Counted from the first letter of the stretch, positions 1 through 6,948 are shown. The stretch: DNA of 8,838 bases from Campylobacteraceae bacterium (GCA_015488975.1 WFMT01000145.1:1-8838); one strand, 5' to 3'. Made by a program: numbers and translations. Notes: a model not told the origin generated them from the letters alone.

Positions 1-1797
1 ATCACTATATTGGCAGAGCAAATAGGTGCTACTAGCTGTAATCCTGCTATTGGTGGTTTAGCAAAAGGGCATCTTGTAAAATAGTTAGATGCCCTTGGTG
101 GACAAATGGGCTTGACAACTGACAATACAGCTTTGCAATTTCGAACTCTAAATATATCAAAAGGTCCAGCCGTAAGAGGCAGCAGAGCTCAAATAGATAT
201 GGATAAATATAGAATATTTATGAGAAATATTTGTTTAAATACTGAAAATCTAAGCATAAAACAAGAGACTGTTGATGAAGTAACATCAAGCGATAAAAAA
301 GTAACCGGAGTTATAACAAATCTGAAAAATCATTACCATGCAAAAAAAGTTATCATAACAACTGGAACATTTATGAAGGGGCTTATTCATATAGGTGATT
401 TTAAACAAAGTGCCGGAAGAGCAGGAGAGTTTCCATCTAACAAATTAAGCGATTCTCTTAGAAATTTTGGTTTGAATGTACAAAGATTAAAAACCGGTAC
501 CTGCCCAAGAATTGATGCTAAAAGTATAAATTTTTCAAAAATGGAGATACAAAATGGAGATATCCCGGCTCTACCTTTTAGTTTTAGAACTGAAAAAAAA
601 TATTTTAATCCAGAACAATTACCTTGCTATATAACATATACAAATGAAAAGACACACCAAATCATAGAAAATAACTTTTACAGAGCTCCTCTTTTTACAG
701 GACAGATTGAAGGTATAGGACCTAGATACTGTCCAAGTATCGAAGATAAAATAAATCGTTTCAGAGAAAAACAAAGACATCATCTTTTTATTGAACCTCA
801 AACTCGTGAAGCCACAGAATACTATATCAATGGTTTGACAACTTCATTGCCTGTTGATATTCAGTTAGAAATGCTACAATCTATAAAAGGATTGGAAAAT
901 GCAAAAATTGTCAGATACGGATATGCTATAGAATATGATTTTGTGGATCCGACTGAGCTTAAACACTCATTGGAAACAAAAAAGATAAAAGGACTTTTTT
1001 GTGCTGGGCAAATCAATGGCACAACTGGATATGAAGAAGCAGCTGCCCAAGGATTTATGGCTGGGGTAAATGCATCTTTAGAAATTGATGGTAAAGATCC
1101 TCTGATTTTTAGACGAGATGAAGCTTATATAGGCGTCTTAATAGATGACTTGGTTACAAAAGGTACTAAAGAGCCATATAGGATGTTTACAAGCAGAGCT
1201 GAATACAGACTGCTTTTAAGAGAAGATAATGCTGATTTAAGACTTATGGGATATGGATACAAACTTGGACTAATAGATGAAAAAACCTATGAAAAAATGC
1301 TTTATAAAAAAGAACAAACACAAAGAGGAATTAAGCTTTTAAGTGATAAGTTTTTAACTCCCTCAAAAGAAAACAATTTATTTTTAAATTCCATTGATGA
1401 AGACAAAATTACAGATAAAGTTGAATTAAAAAAAATTGTTGCCAGAAAAAATTTTAATATAACCAAATTAGACAAACTTGTTCCTGAATTAGAAAACTTA
1501 CCTACCATTATCAAAGAGCAAATTTTGGTTGAAACCAAATATTTTAATTATATAGATAAACAAAAAGAGCAAATCGATAAAATGAAAACTTTAATGGATT
1601 TGAAGATACCGGATGATTTGGATATAAGTAAGATTTCAGGTTTAAGCCATGAAGTAGTTGAAAAACTCAATAAGATAAAACCGCCAACTCTTTTTTCAGC
1701 TTCGCAAATCAGTGGAATAACTCCATCCGCTATTGATATACTTCAAATCTATATAAAACTATATAGGAAAAATTCCAATCATACCAATTCTCATTAA
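1..1797 (+). pseudogene. mnmG: mnmG (gidA), tRNA U34 carboxymethylaminomethyl-modifying enzyme, 5'-partial and interrupted by an in-frame TAG
   Basis: MnmG is the FAD-binding partner of MnmE; together they make the (carboxymethyl)aminomethyl group on wobble U34 of several tRNAs. The frame enters from the left edge, and about 29 residues including the N-terminal FAD-binding GxGxxG are outside. Visible family blocks are SCNPAIGG with its conserved Cys (37-39), KGHLVK (64-81), TGTCPRID, GPRYCPSIEDK with the second conserved Cys (730-732), the GQINGTTGYEEAAAQG block near 1006-1053 and the SRAEYRLLLREDNADLRL block near 1192-1245. The frame is open except for TAG at 82-84, where relatives have Glu (VKE-[IVL]-DALGG). 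GAG to TAG is one substitution. The frame can restart at ATG 106, giving 563 residues, but that product lacks the FAD site and first Cys and is probably inactive. Without the stop, the length would be about 627 residues, normal for the family. The lack of further decay suggests a recent mutation or a sequence error. Confidence 0.9.
65..96 (+). repeat. Perfect 10-bp inverted repeat around the mnmG amber codon
   Basis: The arms AAGGGCATCT (65-74) and AGATGCCCTT (87-96) are exact reverse complements separated by 12 nt (75-86). The in-frame TAG at 82-84 lies in the loop. The arms encode conserved MnmG residues (KGHL and LDAL), so the repeat could simply be a product of codon choice. It could also promote polymerase or sequencing errors. 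Confidence 0.75.
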
Positions 1798-1812
1798 AAA
1801 GAGAATTGGTAT
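1781..1812. terminator. Hairpin between convergent mnmG and glnB, candidate bidirectional terminator
   Basis: A perfect 12-bp stem is formed by ATACCAATTCTC (1781-1792) and GAGAATTGGTAT (1801-1812), with an 8-nt A-rich loop. The left arm encodes the last residues of MnmG, and its TAA (1795-1797) is in the loop. The glnB stop lies 19 nt beyond the right arm. The T-tract is not classical on either side. On the minus strand the stem is followed, after a few bases, by a run of five T; on the plus strand it is followed by a second copy of TTGGTAT (1813-1819). The position between two converging genes supports the call; termination efficiency is unknown. Confidence 0.65.
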
Positions 1813-1831
1813 TTGGTATCAAAAATTTACT

Positions 1832-2170
1832 TTACAATGCTTCTGCATCTTCCTCGCCGGTTCTTATTCTGATAGTTTTTTCTATATCTGAGACAAATAT
1901 CTTCCCATCACCTATCTTTCCAGTTTTTGCAGCACTGCTTATCTTTTCTAGTGCGATATCCAAGAAAGGTTCTGTCACAATAACTTCAATTTTCACTTTT
2001 GGTAAAAAGTCAACCACATATTCCATTCCTCTGTAAAGTTCACTATGACCTTGCTGTCTTCCATAACCTTTTACTTCACTGACAGTCATACCCTCTATCT
2101 CAGCTTCTACTAAAGCTTCTTTTACATCATCCAATTTAAAAGGTTTTATAATTGCTTCAATTTTTTTCAT
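1832..2170 (-). CDS. glnB: Nitrogen regulatory protein PII (GlnB/GlnK family)
   Basis: This is a 112-residue cytoplasmic PII signal protein, full length for the family. PII trimers sense ATP/ADP and 2-oxoglutarate and control targets such as the AmtB channel and glutamine synthetase regulation. The T-loop (about 37-55) reads GRQQGHSELYRG and contains Tyr46, Arg47 (the residue that plugs the AmtB pore in E. coli GlnK) and Tyr51 (the uridylylation site where GlnD is present). The B-loop TGKIGDGKIFV spans 83-93 and the C-terminal RIRTGE motif follows. The N-terminus (MKKI, KPFKLDDV) and Asp54 resemble E. coli GlnB, while linkage to amtB is typical of glnK, so the symbol is a sequence-based choice. 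ATG has a GGAG Shine-Dalgarno 6 nt upstream, which overlaps the amtB stop codon; this suggests translational coupling. Whether Tyr51 is modified cannot be told from here. Confidence 0.96.
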   Translation of the reverse strand: MKKIEAIIKPFKLDDVKEALVEAEIEGMTVSEVKGYGRQQGHSELYRGMEYVVDFLPKVKIEVIVTEPFLDIALEKISSAAKTGKIGDGKIFVSDIEKTIRIRTGEEDAEAL

Positions 2171-2179
2171 TTTTATCTC

Positions 2180-3445
2180 CTATAGATTAAAGGCTTCTTC
2201 GCCATGTATACTCTCATCAAGTCCTATTTGTTCAGTTTCAGCATCAACTCTTCCACCACCAGTTAACAAGCTTGCCACAAAAAATACAATTGCACTCATA
2301 ATACCGCTGTAAACAATAGTAAGAAGTATAGCTTCAATCTGTTTAACTAACTGAGAACCTATACTATAGTGTTCTGGCATTGCATATCCAGCTATAAATA
2401 TTGCGGTTGCAATTGAACCCCAAATACCAACAAGACCATGCACCCAAAAAGCATCTAATGAATCATCGACTTTAAATAATTTTTTAATTTTTGAAACTCC
2501 AAAAAATCCAAGTGCCCCACCAATAACACCGATGATTATAGCTCCTCCTACACCTGCACTTCCACTTGCTGGTGTTATAGCAACTAAACCTGCAACCGCA
2601 CCTGAAGCAGCGCCTACTAAGGTTGATTTTTTATAAACAAAATACTCAGCTGCCATCCAACCCAAAACTCCAAGAGCAGCAGCAACATTTGTCACTATAA
2701 ATGCACTTGCGGCAACACCATCAGCAGCAAGTTCACTTCCTGCATTAAAACCAAACCATCCAAACCACAATAGTGCTGCACCAAGTGCAACAAGTATAGG
2801 AGATACCGGCTTAATAGCTTCTTTGCCAAAGCCTTTTCTTTTGCCTAAAATCATAGCTACAACAAAACCGGCGATACCGGCATTTATATGCACAACCGTA
2901 CCTCCGGCAAAATCCATTTCTCCAAAATTCAATGTAGTTCCGCCACCCCATGCCCAGTGAGTAATAGGTGCATACACGACAATAACCCATAAAAAGGAAA
3001 ATAACAAATATGTTGAAAATTTAACTCTTTCTATCATTGAACCGCCGGCTATTGCAATAGTTATAGCTGCAAAGGTCCCTTGAAAGGCTACAAATAAAAG
3101 CTCAGGGATACTTCCTTTTATAGTGTCTGGGGTTATTCCCTCAAGCATAAATTTGCCACTTCCTATAATATCTCCATGTCCAAAAGCTATACTATAACCT
3201 ACAATAATCCATGCCAAAGTTGCTACTGAGTAACCACCAAGGCTCATGCTAATCGTATTTAAAGTATTTTTCTTTCTTGTTAAACCACCATAAAAAAGTG
3301 CCAATCCTGCTGGCGTCATAACCATAACAAGGGCAGTAGCAACTATCATCCAAGCTGTATCACCGCCGTTTATTTTATCTGTCGCTGCACTTGCTACCAA
3401 AGGTAGTAATGCCGATAGACTTAAAAGAAATTTTAATTTTCTCAT
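2180..3445 (-). CDS. amtB: Ammonium transporter AmtB with cleavable signal peptide
   Basis: This is a 421-residue Amt/Mep/Rh-family inner-membrane ammonium channel. A signal peptide (MRKLKFLLSLSALLPLVASA, probable cleavage near residue 20-21) precedes about 11 hydrophobic helices. Compared with the mature E. coli numbering, the pore residues align with an offset of +18: Phe125 and Phe233 (gate), Trp166 and Ser237 (outer recruitment site), Asp178 (in DFAGGTVVHIN), and the twin histidines His186 and His336. The C-terminal tail (GLDESIHGEEAF) is the conserved cytoplasmic segment that responds to PII. The start ATG has a strong GAGGAG site (3451-3456) 5 nt upstream. It is first in an operon with glnB, separated by 9 nt. 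Expression is probably nitrogen controlled, but I see no sigma-54 box; the visible promoter looks sigma-70-like. Confidence 0.97.
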   Translation of the reverse strand: MRKLKFLLSLSALLPLVASAATDKINGGDTAWMIVATALVMVMTPAGLALFYGGLTRKKNTLNTISMSLGGYSVATLAWIIVGYSIAFGHGDIIGSGKFMLEGITPDTIKGSIPELLFVAFQGTFAAITIAIAGGSMIERVKFSTYLLFSFLWVIVVYAPITHWAWGGGTTLNFGEMDFAGGTVVHINAGIAGFVVAMILGKRKGFGKEAIKPVSPILVALGAALLWFGWFGFNAGSELAADGVAASAFIVTNVAAALGVLGWMAAEYFVYKKSTLVGAASGAVAGLVAITPASGSAGVGGAIIIGVIGGALGFFGVSKIKKLFKVDDSLDAFWVHGLVGIWGSIATAIFIAGYAMPEHYSIGSQLVKQIEAILLTIVYSGIMSAIVFFVASLLTGGGRVDAETEQIGLDESIHGEEAFNL

Positions 3446-3473
3446 AAATTCTCCTCAATTTTTTTGATAAATA

Positions 3474-3488
3474 ATTCTATCATAAAAA
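3474..3488 (-). promoter_or_regulatory. Candidate sigma-70-type promoter of amtB-glnB
   Basis: On the minus strand the element reads TTTTTATGATAGAAT, with -10 hexamer TAGAAT at 3474-3479. A T-run just upstream in place of a clear -35 box is the usual form in Campylobacterota. The predicted transcript start near 3467 gives a leader of about 22 nt containing the GAGGAG ribosome site. The octamer GATAGAAT is shared with the element upstream of ubiE. Confidence 0.5.
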
Positions 3489-3546
3489 CTTATACCATTT
3501 CAGCTAATATGTGGTTAAAATTTAAGCATGTGATACAATAGAGAAA

Positions 3547-3559
3547 TTTTTGGTATAAT
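3547..3559 (+). promoter_or_regulatory. Candidate sigma-70-type extended -10 promoter of mqnX-sppA
   Basis: The element TTTTTGGTATAAT contains a consensus TATAAT (3554-3559) preceded by a TGn extended -10 and a T-run. There is no good -35 box at 17 bp. The predicted transcript start near 3566 gives a leader of about 23 nt. Confidence 0.65.
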
Positions 3560-3575
3560 AAATAAAAAATATTTC

Positions 3576-3580
3576 AAGGA
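3576..3580 (+). promoter_or_regulatory. Ribosome binding site fixing the GTG start of mqnX
   Basis: AAGGA lies 8 nt before GTG 3589-3591. The nearest ATG (3584-3586) is out of frame, only 3 nt from the site, and is followed at once by TAG (3587-3589), so it cannot start the gene. No in-frame ATG is present between the promoter and this GTG. Confidence 0.65.
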
Positions 3581-3588
3581 ATTATGTA

Positions 3589-4818
3589 GTGAAGATTTTA
3601 GTTGCAGATTATATTTTGACTTGTGATGATGACTTTAGAATTATTAAAAATGGTGCAATCTGTTTTGACAAGAAAATTATAGATATTGGCGAAACAGATA
3701 AAGTCATAAAAAACAATCCTTATGCAAAAATAAAGTATCTATCCCCAAATTCAGTCATTTTGCCGGGTCTAATAAATACTCATGTCCATTTAGAATTTTC
3801 TGCCAATAAAACTATGCTGCTTTATGGTGATTTTATACAATGGCTGCAAAGTGTTATAAAAAAGAGGGATAAATTAAAAGAAAAATGCAATTTTGCCTGT
3901 TATGAAAAATCGATTGATCAAATGATTTCAAGCGGTGTGGTAGCTTTTGGTGCAGTGAGTAGTTTTGGAGATGATTTAAAAGCTTGTGTTAACTCTCCAC
4001 AAAGAGTTGTATATTTTAATGAAATATTAGGATCAAATCCGGATTTTGCAAATCAAATTTGCTCAGATTTTACAAATAGACTAGAAAGAAGCTATGATGC
4101 TTCAAATGATACTTTTATCCCTGCCGTATCCATTCATTCAGCTTACTCTACTCATCCTTTTATATGTGATTTTGCTCTAAATATCGCAAAAAAAAATAAT
4201 CTCTTAACAACCACACATTTTATGGAAAGTAAGGCTGAGAGAGAGTGGTTAGATAGCGGAAGTGGAGATTTTTTAAATTTTTTAAAAACATTTACGAAAA
4301 ATCCGAAACCAATGTTTACTCCTTTAGAATTTTTAAATAAGTTTAAAGATTTAAATACCATATTTGTCCATGGTACAACATGCAAGCAAGAAGAGTTGGA
4401 AATAATATCAAAAATTGGGTCATTATCACACTGTTTTGTATCTAATAGAATTTTAAACAATCCGCTTCTTAACTTGAAAAATGTAAATGATGCAAATATT
4501 AATCTGAGTATCGGCACAGATGGTCTTAGCTCAAATATCAGCTTGAATATGTGGGACGAGCTAAGATCGTCTCTTTTTGCTCATTGTGATAATGATTTGT
4601 GTGCATTATCGAAACAACTAATACTATCTGCAACAAAAAATGGAGCAAAAGCTCTTAATCTTTTGGATAATACAGAGCTTTCAAAGGGGAAAAATGCAGA
4701 TATTATAAGTATCATTCTGCCAGATATGGTAGAAGATATAAATCAATTACCGCTTGAACTTATTTTACATACAAAAAGTATCAAAAGTGGCTATATAAAT
4801 GGAGAAAGATATGTTTAA
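3589..4818 (+). CDS. mqnX: Aminodeoxyfutalosine deaminase (amidohydrolase family), futalosine pathway of menaquinone synthesis
   Basis: This 409-residue cytoplasmic amidohydrolase matches the epsilonproteobacterial aminofutalosine deaminase group, which converts 6-amino-6-deoxyfutalosine to futalosine in menaquinone synthesis. Visible features are an N-terminal beta-sandwich segment with LPGLINTHVHLEF (His65 and His67, the HxH metal ligands), SIHSAYSTHP at 181-190, the TTHFMES segment (His210 and Glu213), His261 in FVHGTT, and GTDGLSSN (Asp311, catalytic/metal Asp). The C-terminus returns to the sandwich domain (GKNADIISI). The start is GTG with AAGGA upstream. It is followed directly by sppA, whose start overlaps the end of this gene. 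The amidohydrolase family is certain. The exact substrate rests on recognition of the subgroup, and a related deaminase such as an adenosine/S-adenosylhomocysteine or guanine-type enzyme is the alternative. A nine-A run (4188-4196) lies in the coding region without disrupting it. Confidence 0.85.
   Translation: MKILVADYILTCDDDFRIIKNGAICFDKKIIDIGETDKVIKNNPYAKIKYLSPNSVILPGLINTHVHLEFSANKTMLLYGDFIQWLQSVIKKRDKLKEKCNFACYEKSIDQMISSGVVAFGAVSSFGDDLKACVNSPQRVVYFNEILGSNPDFANQICSDFTNRLERSYDASNDTFIPAVSIHSAYSTHPFICDFALNIAKKNNLLTTTHFMESKAEREWLDSGSGDFLNFLKTFTKNPKPMFTPLEFLNKFKDLNTIFVHGTTCKQEELEIISKIGSLSHCFVSNRILNNPLLNLKNVNDANINLSIGTDGLSSNISLNMWDELRSSLFAHCDNDLCALSKQLILSATKNGAKALNLLDNTELSKGKNADIISIILPDMVEDINQLPLELILHTKSIKSGYINGERYV
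4801..4804 (+). promoter_or_regulatory. Ribosome binding site fixing the sppA start
   Basis: GGAG lies inside the end of mqnX, 6 nt before ATG 4811. An earlier in-frame ATG (4799) has no comparable site, so 4811 is preferred. This arrangement implies translational coupling to mqnX. Confidence 0.65.
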
Positions 4819-5674
4819 GGCAATATATGGATTTATAACTGGAGTTTTGGATTTTATAAAAAAATATTTTTTTATATTGTTGGTTATTGTAATTTTATTT
4901 TTTTACTCTTTTAATTCATCCAAATCCTTGCAATATAAGCCAAATCTTATGAGAATAAATATAGTAGGTCCAATTTTACAAAGTGACACTTTCTTGCAAG
5001 ATATCAAAGAAGCAAATCAGAAAAATATCAGAGGCGTACTTGTATATATAAATTCACCAGGAGGCCTGGTTGCACCTTCTGTCGAAATGAGCTTGGCTAT
5101 AAAAAGATTGAAAATGTATAAACCTGTTGTTGTTTATGCAGCTGGAGTTATGGCAAGCGGAAGTTACTATGCCGGAATATGGGCAGATAAAATAGTAGCA
5201 AACCCTGGAGCGATAATTGGCTCAATCGGAGTGATATATGATGGATTAAATTTATCTGAGCTGGCAAAAAAAATAGGAATAAAAGAGCAAGTTTTAAAAG
5301 TTGGAAAATATAAAGAAGCAGGGACATTTGCGAGACCTTGGAATAAAGATGAAAAAGCAGAATTAAAAAGAGTTCTTGATGATACTTATAGTATGTTTGT
5401 GAATGATGTCGCCAGAGCAAGAGGCTTAAATATAGCAAATAAGAATCAATTTGCTGATGCACATATATTTAGTGCCAGTAGAGCTCAAGCTGTTGGCTTG
5501 GTTGATCAAGTAGGCTCTATTTATAAAGCTAAAGAATTACTTATCAAAGAGAGTGGTGTTGCTTATCCAAGATGGAAAAAAAGAGCTAAATATGAGACTT
5601 ATATAGACAGACTCATAGGAGGTACTGTATCAAAAGTAAGTTCATATTTTACAGGGATAAGAAGCAGTTTATAG
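4811..5674 (+). CDS. sppA: Signal peptide peptidase SppA, 36K type (membrane serine protease, S49 family)
   Basis: This is a 287-residue single-domain SppA, the short form rather than the doubled 67K E. coli form. Such enzymes degrade cleaved signal peptides in the membrane. One N-terminal membrane segment (about 20-35) anchors a domain facing the periplasm. Family blocks are YINSPGG (79-85), VMASGSYYAG (113-122) with probable nucleophile Ser116, and GKYKEAGTFARP (165-176) with probable general base Lys168. The Ser-Lys spacing of 52 matches B. subtilis SppA (Ser147/Lys199). The usual ASGGYY reads ASGSYY here, a minor variation. ATG 4811 is preferred over ATG 4799 (12 nt upstream, +4 residues) because of its GGAG site. 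The start overlaps mqnX by 8 nt, so the two are probably cotranscribed. The end overlaps the convergent xseA by 6 nt, with no terminator visible. Confidence 0.93.
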   Translation: MFKAIYGFITGVLDFIKKYFFILLVIVILFFYSFNSSKSLQYKPNLMRINIVGPILQSDTFLQDIKEANQKNIRGVLVYINSPGGLVAPSVEMSLAIKRLKMYKPVVVYAAGVMASGSYYAGIWADKIVANPGAIIGSIGVIYDGLNLSELAKKIGIKEQVLKVGKYKEAGTFARPWNKDEKAELKRVLDDTYSMFVNDVARARGLNIANKNQFADAHIFSASRAQAVGLVDQVGSIYKAKELLIKESGVAYPRWKKRAKYETYIDRLIGGTVSKVSSYFTGIRSSL

Positions 5675-6922
5675 ATTTTTTGTTGAAATTGCTTTTGCTT
5701 TTATAACTGTTTTAAGTGAAATTAATTCAAAAATATCTTCCGGTTTTATCTCTTGTAAGTTTATCGGATGATGGTTTTTTACCACCTGAGCATAAGTGCT
5801 TTTGATTTTATTTTTTGGATCATTCATTTCAAGTGATTTTAGAGTGAAGTTTAGCCTTTGTTCTTTATTTGATATTATTTGACTTTCTTTATAAGATAAA
5901 TTCTTAAATAATGAAATTATGATATCATCTTTTTTATGCAATAAAAAGGAGAATGTATTATGAAATCTTTCTATAAAAGTATTGATCTCTTTTTCATATA
6001 ATAATATTTTTGATTGTAGAGAGTTTTGTTTGTATGAAAAAAATATATTCTTTAATTCTTCATCTCTTGAAACAACAATCCTTTTAAAAGTATTGTTAAA
6101 ACTCTCTTGCAAACTATCCATATACATAAACATTTCATTTTTATCAGGTAAAATCATTTCAAAAGCAGCTGATGGGGTCGGTGCCCTCAAATCAGCAACA
6201 AAATCACTTATCAAAAAATCTATCTCATGACCTACTGCAGATACTGTAGGTGTTTTAGCATCATATAGTGCTTGAGCTACAATTTCTTCATTAAAAGCCC
6301 ATAAATCTTCTACACTCCCACCACCTCTGCCAAGAACTATGACATCCACACCAAAATCATCGGCTCTTTTTATATTTTCTGCTATATCCTCGGCTGCATG
6401 CGTACCTTGAACAATCGTGTCAATAAGAATAATTTTTACAAGAGGCCATCTTTTTTTTGCAACTCTAAGCATATCTTGAAGTGCTGCTCCTGTTTTTGAA
6501 GTAACTACGGCTATAGTTTTTGGAAATATTGGCAAATCTTTTTTTATAGATTTATCAAAATATCCTTTGCCTTCAAGTTTCCTCTTTAGCTGTTCATAGG
6601 CAAAAGCTAAAGCACCACTTCCTGATGGTTCCAAAGAAAGACAATTTATCTGATAAGTTCCTCTTGGAGAATAAACAGATACATTTCCATGTGCAACTAT
6701 ATTAAGACCTTCTTCAACTTTAAATTTCAATTTTTGATTATTGCCCTTAAACATAACACAAGATATAGAAGATTTTGCATCTTTTATGGTAAAGTAAAGG
6801 TGTCCAGAGCTATGATATGTAACCCTTGAGACTTCCCCCTCAACACTGACTGATAAAAAAGTTGTCTCAAGAAGTGATTTTATCTGATTGTTAAGTTCAC
6901 TTACACTTACACAGTTTTGCAC
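5669..6922 (-). CDS. xseA: Exonuclease VII large subunit
   Basis: XseA with several XseB subunits forms exonuclease VII, which degrades single-stranded DNA from both ends and acts in repair. The protein has 417 residues, somewhat shorter than E. coli XseA. An N-terminal OB-fold (about 1-100; SGHLYFTIKDAKSSISCVMF at 39-58) is followed by the catalytic domain with TSKTGAALQD (Asp150), GRGGGSVEDLWAFNEE (Arg199) and SAVGHEIDFLISDFVADLRA (His232, Asp235), then TPSAAFE. These match the E. coli catalytic residues as I recall them (D155, R205, H238, D241). The rest is a lysine-rich, probably coiled helical region and a short C-terminal domain. The start is GTG, 26 nt after ubiE, with AAGG 7 nt upstream, so the pair is likely one operon. 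No xseB is present in the window. The stop overlaps sppA. Confidence 0.96.
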   Translation of the reverse strand: MQNCVSVSELNNQIKSLLETTFLSVSVEGEVSRVTYHSSGHLYFTIKDAKSSISCVMFKGNNQKLKFKVEEGLNIVAHGNVSVYSPRGTYQINCLSLEPSGSGALAFAYEQLKRKLEGKGYFDKSIKKDLPIFPKTIAVVTSKTGAALQDMLRVAKKRWPLVKIILIDTIVQGTHAAEDIAENIKRADDFGVDVIVLGRGGGSVEDLWAFNEEIVAQALYDAKTPTVSAVGHEIDFLISDFVADLRAPTPSAAFEMILPDKNEMFMYMDSLQESFNNTFKRIVVSRDEELKNIFFSYKQNSLQSKILLYEKEINTFIERFHNTFSFLLHKKDDIIISLFKNLSYKESQIISNKEQRLNFTLKSLEMNDPKNKIKSTYAQVVKNHHPINLQEIKPEDIFELISLKTVIKAKAISTKNL

Positions 6923-6929
6923 AAAAGTA

Positions 6930-6933
6930 CCTT
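6930..6933 (-). promoter_or_regulatory. Ribosome binding site for the GTG start of xseA
   Basis: AAGG on the minus strand lies 7 nt before GTG (6920-6922). The protein then begins MQNCVSVSELN, which fits the usual XseA N-terminus (short segment followed by SVSELN), so the GTG is well supported. Confidence 0.6.
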
Positions 6934-6948
6934 TTTGGATTTGCTGTT

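Larger units (their letters stand above)
3446..3588. promoter_or_regulatory. Divergent intergenic region between amtB and mqnX
   Basis: This 143-bp AT-rich spacer carries back-to-back promoters for amtB (leftward) and mqnX (rightward), described separately. The two -10 boxes are about 75 bp apart, which leaves room for a regulator between them. I see no clear operator, only a poorly matched ACCA...TGGT pair around 3494-3515. No credible sigma-54 GG-N10-GC element was found. Confidence 0.6.

Noticed and set aside
82..84. UAG decoded as pyrrolysine or another programmed amino acid in mnmG
   Set aside because: MnmG is not known to contain such a residue, the position is normally Glu, and all other genes in the window end normally, with TAG serving as a stop for amtB and sppA.
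1806..2036. A 76-codon plus-strand frame opposite glnB
   Set aside because: It is the antisense of a well-conserved PII gene and resembles no family; other frames of this kind opposite xseA, ubiE, mqnX and mnmG were dropped for the same reason.
3446..3588. Sigma-54 promoter for amtB
   Set aside because: No GG-N10-GC element with suitable spacing was found on the minus strand; a T-rich sigma-70-like element explains the start better.
4188..4196. Run of nine A in mqnX as a phase-variation switch
   Set aside because: The frame is intact, long A-runs are expected in such AT-rich coding DNA, and switching of this housekeeping enzyme has no support.
4799..4801. Earlier in-frame ATG as the sppA start
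   Set aside because: It has no good ribosome site, while ATG 4811 has GGAG 6 nt upstream and gives the usual stop-start overlap with the preceding gene.
5148..5462. A 104-codon minus-strand frame inside sppA
   Set aside because: It is a leucine-rich shadow of conserved SppA coding sequence with no ribosome site or family resemblance.
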